A DNA stretch of 64,000 nt from CBDCGS01 sp965216915 (lineage in GTDB: Bacteria; Pseudomonadota; Alphaproteobacteria; UBA828). The notes beneath the pieces are model-generated. The model had not been told where the DNA came from. It did not search any database and saw only the letters and a list, made by a program, of their open reading frames with translations. A program made the position numbers and the translations under genes. Shown here piece by piece: positions 1 through 8,131 of the stretch; the first letter of the stretch is position 1; each line of letters begins with the position of its first letter. The stretch lies in NCBI GenBank assembly GCA_965216915.1, contig CBDCGS010000011.1, positions 992,001 to 1,056,000 of the forward strand, in the 5' to 3' direction.

Positions 1-830
<830 letters not shown>

Positions 831-925
831 TCCGGCCTTCAACCGACATGTTGACCCGGCGGCTCTGTTGCGGCGCACCGACGCGTACCGTATCGGGCCG
901 TCTGGGGGCCTGAGGCGTCTGAATC

Positions 926-2077
926 ATGTCCAAACGCGATTATTACGACACGCTCGGCGTCGATCGCGGGGCTGCGGAGGACGATCTCAAGAAGGCCTAC
1001 CGCAAGCTCGCGATGAAATATCATCCGGACCGCAATCCGGATGACAAAGAGGCCGAGCAGAAGTTCAAGGAGATCTCCGAGGCCTATCACGTGCTCTCCG
1101 ACAAGGAGAAGCGTCAGGCCTACGACCAGTTCGGCCATGCTGCCTTCGAGGGCGGAGCGGGGCCGGGCGCGGGTGGCTTTGATTTCGATTTCCGCTCGAG
1201 TTTCGCCGACGTCTTCGACGATCTGTTTGGCGAGTTCATGGGCGGTGGCGGCGGTCGTGGCCGGCGTGGACGGCGCGGCCCAAGCCGCGGCGCGGACCTT
1301 CGCTACAACATGGAGGTCACGCTCGAGGACGCGTTCCACGGCAAGCAGGCCAAGATCCGCGTGCCGGGCACGCAGCCTTGCGAGGCTTGCGATGGGTCGG
1401 GGGCGAAGGCGGGCACGCGCCCGCGCACCTGCGGCACCTGCGACGGCGCCGGCAAGGTGCGAGCCCAACAGGGTTTCTTCACGATCGAGCGCACCTGCCC
1501 AACCTGCCAAGGAGCAGGCCAAGTGATCGCCGATCCGTGCCCGGATTGCCGGGGCGCGGGCCGCGTGCAGAAAGAAAAATCCCTCTCGGTGAACATCCCC
1601 TCCGGCGTCGAGGACGGCACGCGCATCCGCTTGGCCGGCGAGGGCGAGGCGGGTATGCGCGGTGCACCACCGGGCGACCTCTACATCTTCCTCTCGGTCA
1701 AGCCGCACAACCTCTTCAAGCGCGATGCGATGCACATCCACTGCAGTGTGCCGATCCCGATGGTGACGGCGACGCTCGGCGGTGAGATCGAGGTGCCAAC
1801 GGTCGACGGCGGCCGCGCGCGCGTGTCCGTTCCAGCGGGCACGCAGTCGGGTCATCAGTTCCGCCTGCGCGGCAAGGGCATGCCGGCGCTCCGCGGCGCG
1901 GGGCGCGGTGACATGTACATCGCCGTGACGGTCGAGACGCCGGTGAACCTGAACAAGAAGCAGAAGGAGCTGCTCAAGCAGTTCGATCAGGTGGGCTCCG
2001 GTTCGCGGTCGACGAGCCCGCAATCCGACGGCTTCCTGGCCAAGGTTAAGGAGCTCTGGGAAGACCTCAGGGACTGA
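926..2077 (+). CDS. dnaJ: Co-chaperone DnaJ (Hsp40)
   Basis: Stimulates the DnaK ATPase and hands it unfolded substrates. The 383-residue protein is full length. The N-terminal J domain carries the HPD triad at residues 33-35; a Gly/Phe-rich linker follows (about 75-130). Then come four CxxCxGxG zinc-finger repeats (CEACDGSG, CGTCDGAG, CPTCQGAG, CPDCRGAG, about 150-215) and the C-terminal peptide-binding domain. The ATG at 926 gives the canonical start MSKRDYYDTLGV; a GAGG lies about 10 nt upstream. It follows dnaK and precedes dapB on the same strand. A type I DnaJ with nothing unusual. Confidence 0.98.
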   Translation: MSKRDYYDTLGVDRGAAEDDLKKAYRKLAMKYHPDRNPDDKEAEQKFKEISEAYHVLSDKEKRQAYDQFGHAAFEGGAGPGAGGFDFDFRSSFADVFDDLFGEFMGGGGGRGRRGRRGPSRGADLRYNMEVTLEDAFHGKQAKIRVPGTQPCEACDGSGAKAGTRPRTCGTCDGAGKVRAQQGFFTIERTCPTCQGAGQVIADPCPDCRGAGRVQKEKSLSVNIPSGVEDGTRIRLAGEGEAGMRGAPPGDLYIFLSVKPHNLFKRDAMHIHCSVPIPMVTATLGGEIEVPTVDGGRARVSVPAGTQSGHQFRLRGKGMPALRGAGRGDMYIAVTVETPVNLNKKQKELLKQFDQVGSGSRSTSPQSDGFLAKVKELWEDLRD

Positions 2078-2237
2078 TCCGCGTTCTGACCTGCCCCGCT
2101 CGGTCGGGATCTGCTCCAGCGGCTCCGGGTTCTCGGATGCGGCCATCGGAAGGGTCGGCTGGTTGCAGCCGCAACGGCCGGGCGCCACTATGCGCGTTGC
2201 CGTCAAAGTGGCGTGGGAACGGAGCAGGAGCGGTCGG

Positions 2238-3038
2238 ATGAAAATCGGGATTCCGGGTGTTGCGGGGCGCATGGGCACCGCGCTCGTGCAACAGATCGCG
2301 GCGGCCGACGGTGTTGAACTCGTCGGCGCGACCGAAATACCTGGGCACGCCGTCATTGGGCGCGACTGCGGCGCCGTCGTGGGCACGGAAGCGCTCGGGA
2401 TCGCGGTTGGCGACGACCCTGGCCCACTGTTCCAGACTGCCGACGCCGTGCTCGATTTCACGTTGCCCGTCGCCACGATCCGGCATGCGGAGCTTGCGGC
2501 TTCCCACGGCACGATCCTCGTGATCGGAACGACTGGCCTCGGCGCCGACGAGCAGGCCGCGCTCGAGGCCGCGGCGCGCGAGGTTGCGGTGGTGCAGGCG
2601 CCCAATATGAGCCTCTGCGTCAACCTGCTGATGCGTCTCACCGAGCAAGTGGCGGGCTTGCTCGATGCGGATTACGACATCGAGATCGTCGAGATGCATC
2701 ATCGCCACAAAGTCGATGCGCCGTCTGGCACCGCGCTCGGGCTTGGCCGCGCAGCCGCGCGGGGGCGGGGCGTGAGCCTCGAGGAGGCGGCGGTGCGGGG
2801 GCGCGACGGCGTCACCGGTGCGCGTGAACGCGGCACGATCGGCTTCGCGGCGCTCCGGGGTGGCGATGTCGTCGGCGATCATTCGGTGGTGTTCGCGGCC
2901 GACGGCGAGCGGTTGGAGCTCACCCATCGTGCGGCGAGCCGGCAAACCTATGTGCGGGGCGCTCTGCGGGCTGCGCAATGGGCCGCGGCGCAACCGCCGG
3001 GACTTTACACGATGGCCGATGTGCTCGGCCTGAATTAA
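2238..3038 (+). CDS. dapB: 4-hydroxy-tetrahydrodipicolinate reductase DapB
   Basis: NAD(P)H-dependent reductase of the diaminopimelate/lysine pathway, cytoplasmic. The 266-residue protein has the N-terminal Rossmann start MKIGIPGVAGRMG and the family signature with the catalytic histidine and lysine, EMHHRHKVDAPSGTAL, in the second half. I chose the ATG at 2238 because it begins the conserved Rossmann strand and has GGAGCAGGAG about 7 nt upstream; an in-frame ATG 25 codons earlier adds sequence not typical of the family. dnaJ-dapB adjacency is common in Alphaproteobacteria. The 160-bp gap before it holds no recognisable gene. Confidence 0.97.
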   Translation: MKIGIPGVAGRMGTALVQQIAAADGVELVGATEIPGHAVIGRDCGAVVGTEALGIAVGDDPGPLFQTADAVLDFTLPVATIRHAELAASHGTILVIGTTGLGADEQAALEAAAREVAVVQAPNMSLCVNLLMRLTEQVAGLLDADYDIEIVEMHHRHKVDAPSGTALGLGRAAARGRGVSLEEAAVRGRDGVTGARERGTIGFAALRGGDVVGDHSVVFAADGERLELTHRAASRQTYVRGALRAAQWAAAQPPGLYTMADVLGLN

Positions 3039-3049
3039 CCGTTCGACCC

Positions 3050-3077
3050 CTTGAAATAAGGGTCTTGCGCCCCACAT
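3050..3077 (+). promoter_or_regulatory. RpoH (sigma-32) type heat-shock promoter
   Basis: CTTGAAA at 3050-3056 and CCCCACAT at 3070-3077 are separated by 13 bp. This matches the sigma-32 consensus (CTTGAAA, 11-15 bp, CCCCATnT) almost exactly. It lies 118 bp before the start of the Hsp20 gene and predicts a leader of about 105-110 nt, which would include the whole ROSE-like structure. A short GACCC/GGGTC inverted repeat overlaps the -35 element. Confidence 0.8.
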
Positions 3078-3119
3078 CGCGTATGGCGGTTGCCAATGGT
3101 GGGACCGCCGGACAACGCA

Positions 3120-3197
3120 GGCGAGGCCAAGAGGCGCGTGTGCGACACACGGCGGTGTGTGCCTCGCCGATATTGCTCAAAACGGAGGATATCGATG
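3120..3197 (+). promoter_or_regulatory. ROSE-type RNA thermometer in the Hsp20 leader
   Basis: The last hairpin before the start codon is read directly: CGATAT at 3168-3173 pairs with ATATCG at 3189-3194. Inside it, T3174 wobbles with G3188, G3175 is bulged, and CTC (3176-3178) pairs with GAG (3185-3187), closing an apical loop over AAAACG. The Shine-Dalgarno GGAGG (3184-3188) is thus sequestered opposite TTGCT, the hallmark of ROSE elements with their bulged G. The ATG at 3195 follows the stem at once. Upstream, GGCGAGGC (3120-3127) pairs perfectly with GCCTCGCC (3161-3168) around a CACAC/GTGTG hairpin; these two long stems share one base with the last hairpin. Expected behaviour: melts on heating and frees the RBS. 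Confidence 0.8.
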
Positions 3198-3650
3198 CGA
3201 ACCGAGTTTGATTTTGCACCCCTCTACAGGACTGCTGTCGGTTTTGATCGTCTGGCCCGTGTGCTTGACGGCGCAAGCCGCGTGACCGACGTCGACAAGT
3301 ACCCGCCCTACAACATCACCCGCGTCGACACCGACCGCTATGAGATCGCGCTTGCGGTCGCGGGCTTCGGCAAGGACGACATCGAGGTGGTTGCGCAGGA
3401 GGGGACGCTCACGGTCAAGGGCCGCATTCCCGATGAGACGAGGGCGGACAAGACTTACCTCCACCGCGGAATCGCAGGCCGCGCCTTCGAGCGGCGCTTC
3501 CAGCTCGCCGACCACATCCTGGTCACCGACGCGCATCTCGAGAACGGCTTGCTGACGGTGAAGCTCGAGCGTCAGCTGCCGGAGGAGATGAAGGCACGCG
3601 TCATCCCCGTCTCCAATGGGACGGCGCGGCTCGAGAAAAAGGCCGCCTAA
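3195..3650 (+). CDS. Small heat-shock protein, Hsp20/alpha-crystallin family (IbpA-like)
   Basis: ATP-independent holdase that binds aggregating proteins and passes them to DnaK/DnaJ/ClpB. The 151-residue length is typical. The N-terminus MRTEFDFAPLYRTAVGFDRL is the IbpA-type start; the alpha-crystallin domain spans about residues 38-130, with NITRVDTDRYEIALAVAGF and the A/GLLTVKLER segment near its end. The ATG at 3195 is fixed by the GGAGG 6 nt upstream and by the thermometer that masks it; an open frame reaching back to 3090 runs through the leader and is not needed. It is followed by a strong terminator, so it is probably a single-gene heat-shock transcript. Confidence 0.95.
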   Translation: MRTEFDFAPLYRTAVGFDRLARVLDGASRVTDVDKYPPYNITRVDTDRYEIALAVAGFGKDDIEVVAQEGTLTVKGRIPDETRADKTYLHRGIAGRAFERRFQLADHILVTDAHLENGLLTVKLERQLPEEMKARVIPVSNGTARLEKKAA

Positions 3651-3675
3651 GCGATCGCCGCAAAAGCGGGCTTGA

Positions 3676-3706
3676 GGGCCGGCCGTCGTGCCGGCCCTTT
3701 TGCTTT
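3676..3706 (+). terminator. Rho-independent terminator after the Hsp20 gene
   Basis: GGGCCGGC (3676-3683) and GCCGGCCC (3690-3697) form a perfect 8-bp GC stem with a 6-nt loop, followed by TTTTGCTTTT. It starts 26 bp after the Hsp20 stop codon. Confidence 0.85.
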
Positions 3707-3715
3707 TGACCGGCT

Positions 3716-3819
3716 GAGCATGCCACGTTCACTCATGCTCACGCGACATGCTCTCTCATCGGCATTGACGCAAATGCGTCGTCGCAGGTGATCTCTCCTG
3801 CTCGGGATTTGCTCTAGCG
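3716..3819 (+). repeat. Dispersed intergenic repeat, copy 1
   Basis: About 104 bp that recur in reverse orientation at 19347-19450, with roughly 85 % identity by eye and a 2-nt indel. Shared blocks include CGTTCACTCATG, CACGCGACA, ATTGACGCAAATGCGTCGTC and GGATTTGCTC. The core GACGCAAATGCGTC is a palindrome (GACGCA/TGCGTC). The element sits between the Hsp20 terminator and the stop codon of the minus-strand DUF2244 gene, which it slightly overlaps. Confidence 0.8.
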
Positions 3820-4353
3820 CGTCCGATCGATGTCGGCCCGGTTGGCTTCTGTGAGGGCCGCGCGCAGGGCATCCGCGAAGGCATGACGTTCGTCGGGCGA
3901 CAGGAAGGAGCCGACGATGATGCGCCTGCCGTGGGAAGCGAGAATGACCTGGCTCGATTCGTCAGACGGGTCGCCGGTTTCCACGCGCAGCCAATAGGGA
4001 TTGAAGCGCCAGACCGCCTCGCGCCGCGAGGGCTCGCGCCGGTGCACGACCACCTCGGAGGGGCTGACACACACGCGCTCGGCCACACGTCCGGCGCGGT
4101 AGTTCATGCGAAACGCAACATAGAGCAGCAGCACGTCGAGGCCGAAGAAACCCAGCACGGGCCAGGCGCCTTGCAGAAAAAAGTGGACGCCGAGGCCGGT
4201 CGTGATCGCGCAGACACCCAGCATCATCACCAAGAAGGCCCGCGGGCCGAGCGAGCGGTTGGGTGTCAAGATCGCGTCGAAAATGAGTGGCTCGGCCTCG
4301 GGCGCGGCAATGGCCTCGGCGTCGGGATCCGCGCACATGTTCGTCTCGCTCAT
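3814..4353 (-). CDS. DUF2244 domain integral membrane protein
   Basis: Function unknown. 179 residues. An acidic/alanine-rich N-terminus (MSETNMCADPDAEA) is followed by the DUF2244 core beginning LIFDAILTPNRSLGPRAF. Two adjacent membrane helices lie at about residues 40-60 and 64-83. A cytoplasmic beta-rich domain follows with the conserved stretch EAVWRFNPYWLRVE, and then GRRIIVGSFLSPDERHAFADAL. Such genes are frequent in Alphaproteobacteria and often lie beside nth, as here, where the two are divergent across 65 bp. The stop codon overlaps repeat copy 1. Family assignment is from sequence feel, not a search. Confidence 0.8.
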   Translation of the reverse strand: MSETNMCADPDAEAIAAPEAEPLIFDAILTPNRSLGPRAFLVMMLGVCAITTGLGVHFFLQGAWPVLGFFGLDVLLLYVAFRMNYRAGRVAERVCVSPSEVVVHRREPSRREAVWRFNPYWLRVETGDPSDESSQVILASHGRRIIVGSFLSPDERHAFADALRAALTEANRADIDRTR

Positions 4354-4418
4354 GATCCGAGCTTAGCGCGGTGGTCCCGCCCTTTGCACCCTCCGCCGCA
4401 GCGTCTAGGCTGGTCACG

Positions 4419-5129
4419 ATGAAAAAAGCGGACATCCAGACGTTCTTCGAGCGGCTTTCGGCGCGCATTCCGGCGCCCACGACCGAGCTCCAATACCGCA
4501 ACCCCTACACGCTCCTCGTCGCGGTCGTTCTCTCGGCGCAAGCCACCGACAAGGGTGTGAACAAGGCGACAGGCCCGCTTTTCGCCGAGGCCGATACACC
4601 GGACGCGATGCTGACCCTCGGCGAGGCGCGCCTCAAAGCGCACATCAAGACCATCGGCCTCTTCAACACCAAGGCGAAAAACGTCATGGCGCTCAGCCGC
4701 GCGCTCGTCGAGGAGCATGCCGGCGAGGTTCCACGAGACCGTGCGGCTCTCGAGGCGTTGCCAGGTGTCGGGCGCAAGACCGCCAACGTGGTGCTCAACA
4801 CGGTGTTCGGCGAACCGACGATCGCCGTCGATACGCACATCTTTCGCCTCGCGAACCGCACCGGGCTTGCGCCCGGCAAAACGCCCCGTGCGGTCGAGGA
4901 TGGTCTCGAGCGGATGGTGCCCGATGCCTTCAAGCAGCACGCTCACCATTGGTTGATCCTGCACGGCCGCTACGTGTGCAAGGCGCGCACACCCGATTGT
5001 CCGGCTTGCGATGTGCGCGATCTCTGCGCCTACAAGGCGAAAACCACGGCTGAGCCGCCAGATAAGCCGGCGCCGCGGCGGAAGCCCGCGACGGGTGCGG
5101 CAAAGGCGAGGAAAAAGCGCGCCCGGTAA
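4419..5129 (+). CDS. nth: Endonuclease III (DNA glycosylase/AP lyase)
   Basis: Base-excision repair enzyme that removes oxidised pyrimidines and nicks at the abasic site. 236 residues. The helix-hairpin-helix LPGVGRKTANVVLN holds catalytic Lys120; catalytic Asp138 lies in VDTHIFRLANR. The [4Fe-4S] ligands are C187, C194, C197 and C203, with the exact C-x6-C-x2-C-x5-C spacing. The C-terminus is extended by about 30 Lys/Arg/Pro-rich residues, possibly for DNA contact. The ATG at 4419 gives the expected MKKADIQTFFERL start; the open frame upstream is not family-like. Divergent from the DUF2244 gene. Confidence 0.97.
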   Translation: MKKADIQTFFERLSARIPAPTTELQYRNPYTLLVAVVLSAQATDKGVNKATGPLFAEADTPDAMLTLGEARLKAHIKTIGLFNTKAKNVMALSRALVEEHAGEVPRDRAALEALPGVGRKTANVVLNTVFGEPTIAVDTHIFRLANRTGLAPGKTPRAVEDGLERMVPDAFKQHAHHWLILHGRYVCKARTPDCPACDVRDLCAYKAKTTAEPPDKPAPRRKPATGAAKARKKRAR

Positions 5130-5167
5130 GGGCGCCACGCGACAAAGCCGGATGATACGGCCACTCG

Positions 5168-5695
5168 TCAGAGTGGATCCGGTGCACCGAGCTTGGCGTT
5201 CACCAGGCCGGTGAAGCAACGCCGTCCGTCGATGATCTCGCCATCCCGGCTGCGTGCTTCATAGTAGGTGACGCGGTGGTTGGCCACGAACGCATCGGCG
5301 TAGAGAAAAACGTCAAGGACGCAGCCGGCGTGAGCGTATTGCCAGACTTGCGCGGGTTCCTCGAGCCTGCGCAGCCGCGGCGGGCCGAGCAGGCGTTGGA
5401 GACGGTCGGTGTCAAGACCGATCAGCTCCGCCGGATCGGCGTCACGTGCCGGCTCCAATTGCTGCTCGCTCTCACGTGCCGCCTGCTCCATCTCGGGCTG
5501 CAGCGCCGCCACTGCCGGCTCCGCCGGGCTTGCGGCCGCATCGGTCGCCTCGGCGGCACGAGGGTCCGGTGGCGCCTTGGTATCGCCCGTGGTCGCATCG
5601 GCGGCGCACGCCGTAATCGGCGCAAGCGCCAACACCATGATACCGATCAGACTGGCGAGACGGCGCCGTGCCGCCCCACGGCCCGCTCCGCTCAT
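5168..5695 (-). CDS. Putative outer-membrane or periplasmic lipoprotein, function unknown
   Basis: 175 residues. The N-terminus is basic (RGAARRRLASL) and followed by a hydrophobic stretch ending in the lipobox ITAC, so Cys30 is the likely lipidation site. Residues 31-90 are low-complexity Ala/Pro/Glu, probably an unstructured tether. The C-terminal domain (about 90-170: GLDTDRLQRLLGPP, VWQYAHAGCVLDVFLYAD) resembles in layout the SmpA/BamE-like fold, where an LxxLLGxP helix precedes strands; this is inference only. Its ATG overlaps the stop of the bactofilin gene (ATGA at 5692-5695), so the two are translationally coupled. Confidence 0.7.
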   Translation of the reverse strand: MSGAGRGAARRRLASLIGIMVLALAPITACAADATTGDTKAPPDPRAAEATDAAASPAEPAVAALQPEMEQAARESEQQLEPARDADPAELIGLDTDRLQRLLGPPRLRRLEEPAQVWQYAHAGCVLDVFLYADAFVANHRVTYYEARSRDGEIIDGRRCFTGLVNAKLGAPDPL

Positions 5696-6282
5696 GGCCG
5701 GTCGAGCAGCCCGTCCAACCCGGGCCGTGGCCCAAGGTCCACCGCCTGCAGATCGGCCTCTCGCCCGGCCTCGTCATAGGTGACGGTGCCGTCGATCCGT
5801 CCGCCCCGCTCGATCTCGAGTTGGCCATAGCGGACCGTGCCCACGATCCGACCCGAGGCCTGGAGGGTCAGCCGATTGTTCACGGTCAGCTCACCGTCGA
5901 ACAGGCCGGCGATATCGGCATTGTCGACGATGGCGACACCGCGGAAACAGCCTCCCTTGGCCACCTCGAGGAGGCGCCCACCGCGCATCGACGCGTCGAC
6001 CGCGCCCTCGACCGTGAGCCTTTCACAGTCGACGATATCACCGCCGGTGAGTGAAATGTCGCGCCCGACAATGAGGCGTTTCCCCTCATCGTCGGCGGGT
6101 GACGGCGGTTCAGGACGGTTCAGCTCGGCAACGCGATGCGGGACATCGGGATGAAACGTGACCGCTTGTCCCGGAGCGCCGGGGCTGCGCGCGACACTCG
6201 TGAAGCGTATGCGGCCGTCCCCACCCGCATCGCGACCTGCAATCATTGGGGCACCATCCTCGATGCCTCTGCGTCGGAACAT
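5692..6282 (-). CDS. Bactofilin family protein (polymer-forming cytoskeletal)
   Basis: Bactofilins polymerise without nucleotide into membrane-associated scaffolds. 196 residues. A charged, probably disordered N-terminus (1-80) precedes the beta-helix core from about 85 to 175, recognisable by LIVGRDISLTGGDIVDCERL, VEGAVDASMRGG, GLFDGELTVNNRLTLQASGRIVGTVRYGQLEIERGGRIDGTV. The order is typical: strand repeats rich in G, V, I with the late GxIxGTVxYxxLEIExGAxIxG motif. Start at 6282 is supported by GGAGGTGGGAG directly upstream; a longer open frame reads through the EI24 gene and is rejected. It lies between an EI24 membrane protein and a lipoprotein, all minus strand. Confidence 0.85.
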   Translation of the reverse strand: MFRRRGIEDGAPMIAGRDAGGDGRIRFTSVARSPGAPGQAVTFHPDVPHRVAELNRPEPPSPADDEGKRLIVGRDISLTGGDIVDCERLTVEGAVDASMRGGRLLEVAKGGCFRGVAIVDNADIAGLFDGELTVNNRLTLQASGRIVGTVRYGQLEIERGGRIDGTVTYDEAGREADLQAVDLGPRPGLDGLLDRP

Positions 6283-6311
6283 CTCCCACCTCCGCGTTTC
6301 TGGTCGCGGTT

Positions 6312-7013
6312 TTAGGTCCGTGCGCGGACCGCTTGTGTGTCCCGCCGCCGCCCCAATGCGCCATGGTGGACATGGACCATAAACGCCGTCGCCACGATGG
6401 GCGCGATGAGGTTGAGGACAGGGACGAGAAACAATAGTGCGATCACCACGCCCGAGACAAACACTTTGAATCGGTGCCGCCGCCTCAGCGCATGGCTGGC
6501 CTTGAAGTCCATGCGTCGCGGTGCCACCACTTCCCAAAATTCGCGCCCGAGCAGCCATCCGTTGATGGTGAGATAGAGCACCGGGTAGATCACCTGCGCA
6601 AAGGGGATGAACGAGATCGGGAGGATGGCGAGGTTGAAGAACGCCATGACGAGCCCGAGTCGAATCCCGGCGACCGTGTATTGCCAGAAGGACGCGGGTT
6701 TGACCTTCGGCAGTCCGGGGTAGTGGCGAGCCTCGACGGCGTCCGCGATATCCTCGAGATAGACGTAGACAAGCTCGGCGGCGATGACCGGAAACAGCAT
6801 CCAAGCGATGAAGGCGGCAGCAAGCCCGCCGAGCACAGCGATCGCCCAATCGATGAAGCCGATCCCGACGAGCTCCAGCGCGCCAAGGGCAGCCGATGCC
6901 GCGACGATGAGCGCGGCCGCGATCGCCAGCGTGAGCAGCACGACCTTGATGATCACGCGTTTGATGCGCGGATCGCCGAGCTGCTCGATGGACAGAACAA
7001 GCGCGCGGATCAT
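6312..7013 (-). CDS. EI24/CysZ-like integral membrane protein
   Basis: 233 residues with four or more strongly hydrophobic segments (about 23-47, 53-82, 120-152, 186-215) and the EI24-family central motif GIRLGLVMAFFNLAILPISFIP. CysZ, the best known relative, is a sulfate transporter. EI24 homologues in Alphaproteobacteria are mostly uncharacterised, so a sulfate role is not claimed. The C-terminus is cytoplasmic and basic. The bactofilin gene begins 29 bp downstream on the same strand, suggesting an EI24-bactofilin-lipoprotein operon. Divergent from the adenosine kinase across 116 bp. Confidence 0.8.
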   Translation of the reverse strand: MIRALVLSIEQLGDPRIKRVIIKVVLLTLAIAAALIVAASAALGALELVGIGFIDWAIAVLGGLAAAFIAWMLFPVIAAELVYVYLEDIADAVEARHYPGLPKVKPASFWQYTVAGIRLGLVMAFFNLAILPISFIPFAQVIYPVLYLTINGWLLGREFWEVVAPRRMDFKASHALRRRHRFKVFVSGVVIALLFLVPVLNLIAPIVATAFMVHVHHGALGRRRDTQAVRART

Positions 7014-7076
7014 GGTATGGCGGTCAGTCCCGGTGCGGGGCGTCGACCCCGATGCATCATCAGACCGTTGAACCCT

Positions 7077-7104
7077 TTGCTGTGCAATGTGCCGCCCTTA
7101 TAGT
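7077..7104 (+). promoter_or_regulatory. Possible housekeeping promoter of the adenosine kinase gene
   Basis: TATAGT at 7099-7104 matches the -10 consensus at five of six positions, with a weak TTGCTG -35 element 16 bp upstream. The predicted start near 7111 leaves a leader of about 19 nt before the ATG. Confidence 0.35.
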
Positions 7105-7129
7105 CGGCGCCGCGCTGGCGGAGAGGGTC

Positions 7130-8116
7130 ATGACACAAGCTGACTATGATGTGGTGGCGATCGGCAATGCGATCGTCGACGTGATCGCGCGCGCCGACGA
7201 TCAGTTCCTCGTGCGTCACGATATTACCAAAGGCGCGATGATTCTGATCGATGCGGCACGCGCAGAATATCTGTACGGGCAGATGGGGCCGGGCGTCGAG
7301 GTTTCCGGCGGGTCGGCCGCGAACACCATGGTCGGGCTGGCGATGCTCGGCGGGCGTGCCGGCTATATCGGCAAGGTGCGCGACGATACGCTCGGCCGGG
7401 TCTTCCGCCATGACATCACGGCCGCGGGCGTCGCCTTCACGACGGAGCTTGCCGGCGACACCGCGCCCACCGCGCGTTGCCTCATCCTCGTCACCGATGA
7501 CGCGCAGCGCACCATGAACACCTTTCTTGGCGCCTGTGTCGAGCTGGGCCCCGACGATGTCGATGCTGATTTCATCGCCGCGGCGCAGGTGACCTATATG
7601 GAAGGTTACCTTTGGGATCCGCCGGCGGCGAAGGACGCTTTTCGCAAGGCGCTCGGCATCGCCCACGAGAACGGGCGAAAGGTTTCGTTGTCGCTCTCGG
7701 ATTCGTTTTGCGTGGATCGGCATCGGGAGGATTTTCGCGACCTTGTGGAAAACCACGTCGACCTTCTGTTCGCCAACGAGGCCGAGCTAATGTCGCTCTA
7801 CGAGACGGATGATTTCGACGAGGCACTGCAGCGGGTGCGCGGGCGGTGCGAGGTAGCGGCGCTGACCCGCAGCGCGCTCGGCTCGGTGATCGTGGCGGGC
7901 GACGAGGTGCATATCATCGATCCGGCGCCGGTCGACAGGATCGCGGATTCGACCGGCGCGGGAGATCTCTATGCGGCCGGATTTCTCTACGGCTATACCC
8001 ATGGCTTCGATCTCGCGCGTTGCGGCCGTCTCGCGGCGATGACCGCGAGCGAGGTGATCTCTCATTTCGGCGCGCGCCCGGAATCGGATATCGCGCGCTT
8101 TCCCGGGCAATGCTGA
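7130..8116 (+). CDS. Adenosine kinase (PfkB/ribokinase family)
   Basis: Predicted to phosphorylate adenosine to AMP with ATP in purine salvage. 328 residues. The N-terminal signature YDVVAIGNAIVDVI is the alphaproteobacterial adenosine-kinase start. GGSAANTMVGLAMLGG is the PfkB substrate-binding signature near residue 60, and DSTGAGDLYAAGFLYG near 265 holds the catalytic Asp and anion hole (GAGD). The ATG at 7130 has GGAGAGGG just upstream. The glutathionyl-hydroquinone reductase gene follows 15 bp later. Other PfkB sugar kinases have similar motifs, so substrate identity is by family resemblance. Confidence 0.85.
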   Translation: MTQADYDVVAIGNAIVDVIARADDQFLVRHDITKGAMILIDAARAEYLYGQMGPGVEVSGGSAANTMVGLAMLGGRAGYIGKVRDDTLGRVFRHDITAAGVAFTTELAGDTAPTARCLILVTDDAQRTMNTFLGACVELGPDDVDADFIAAAQVTYMEGYLWDPPAAKDAFRKALGIAHENGRKVSLSLSDSFCVDRHREDFRDLVENHVDLLFANEAELMSLYETDDFDEALQRVRGRCEVAALTRSALGSVIVAGDEVHIIDPAPVDRIADSTGAGDLYAAGFLYGYTHGFDLARCGRLAAMTASEVISHFGARPESDIARFPGQC

Positions 8117-8131
8117 GAGAGGAGAGGCACC

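Noticed and set aside
839..2641. 600-residue open frame on the minus strand opposite dnaJ and dapB
   Set aside because: Antisense shadow of two well-recognised genes; Arg/Ala-rich, no RBS and no family features.
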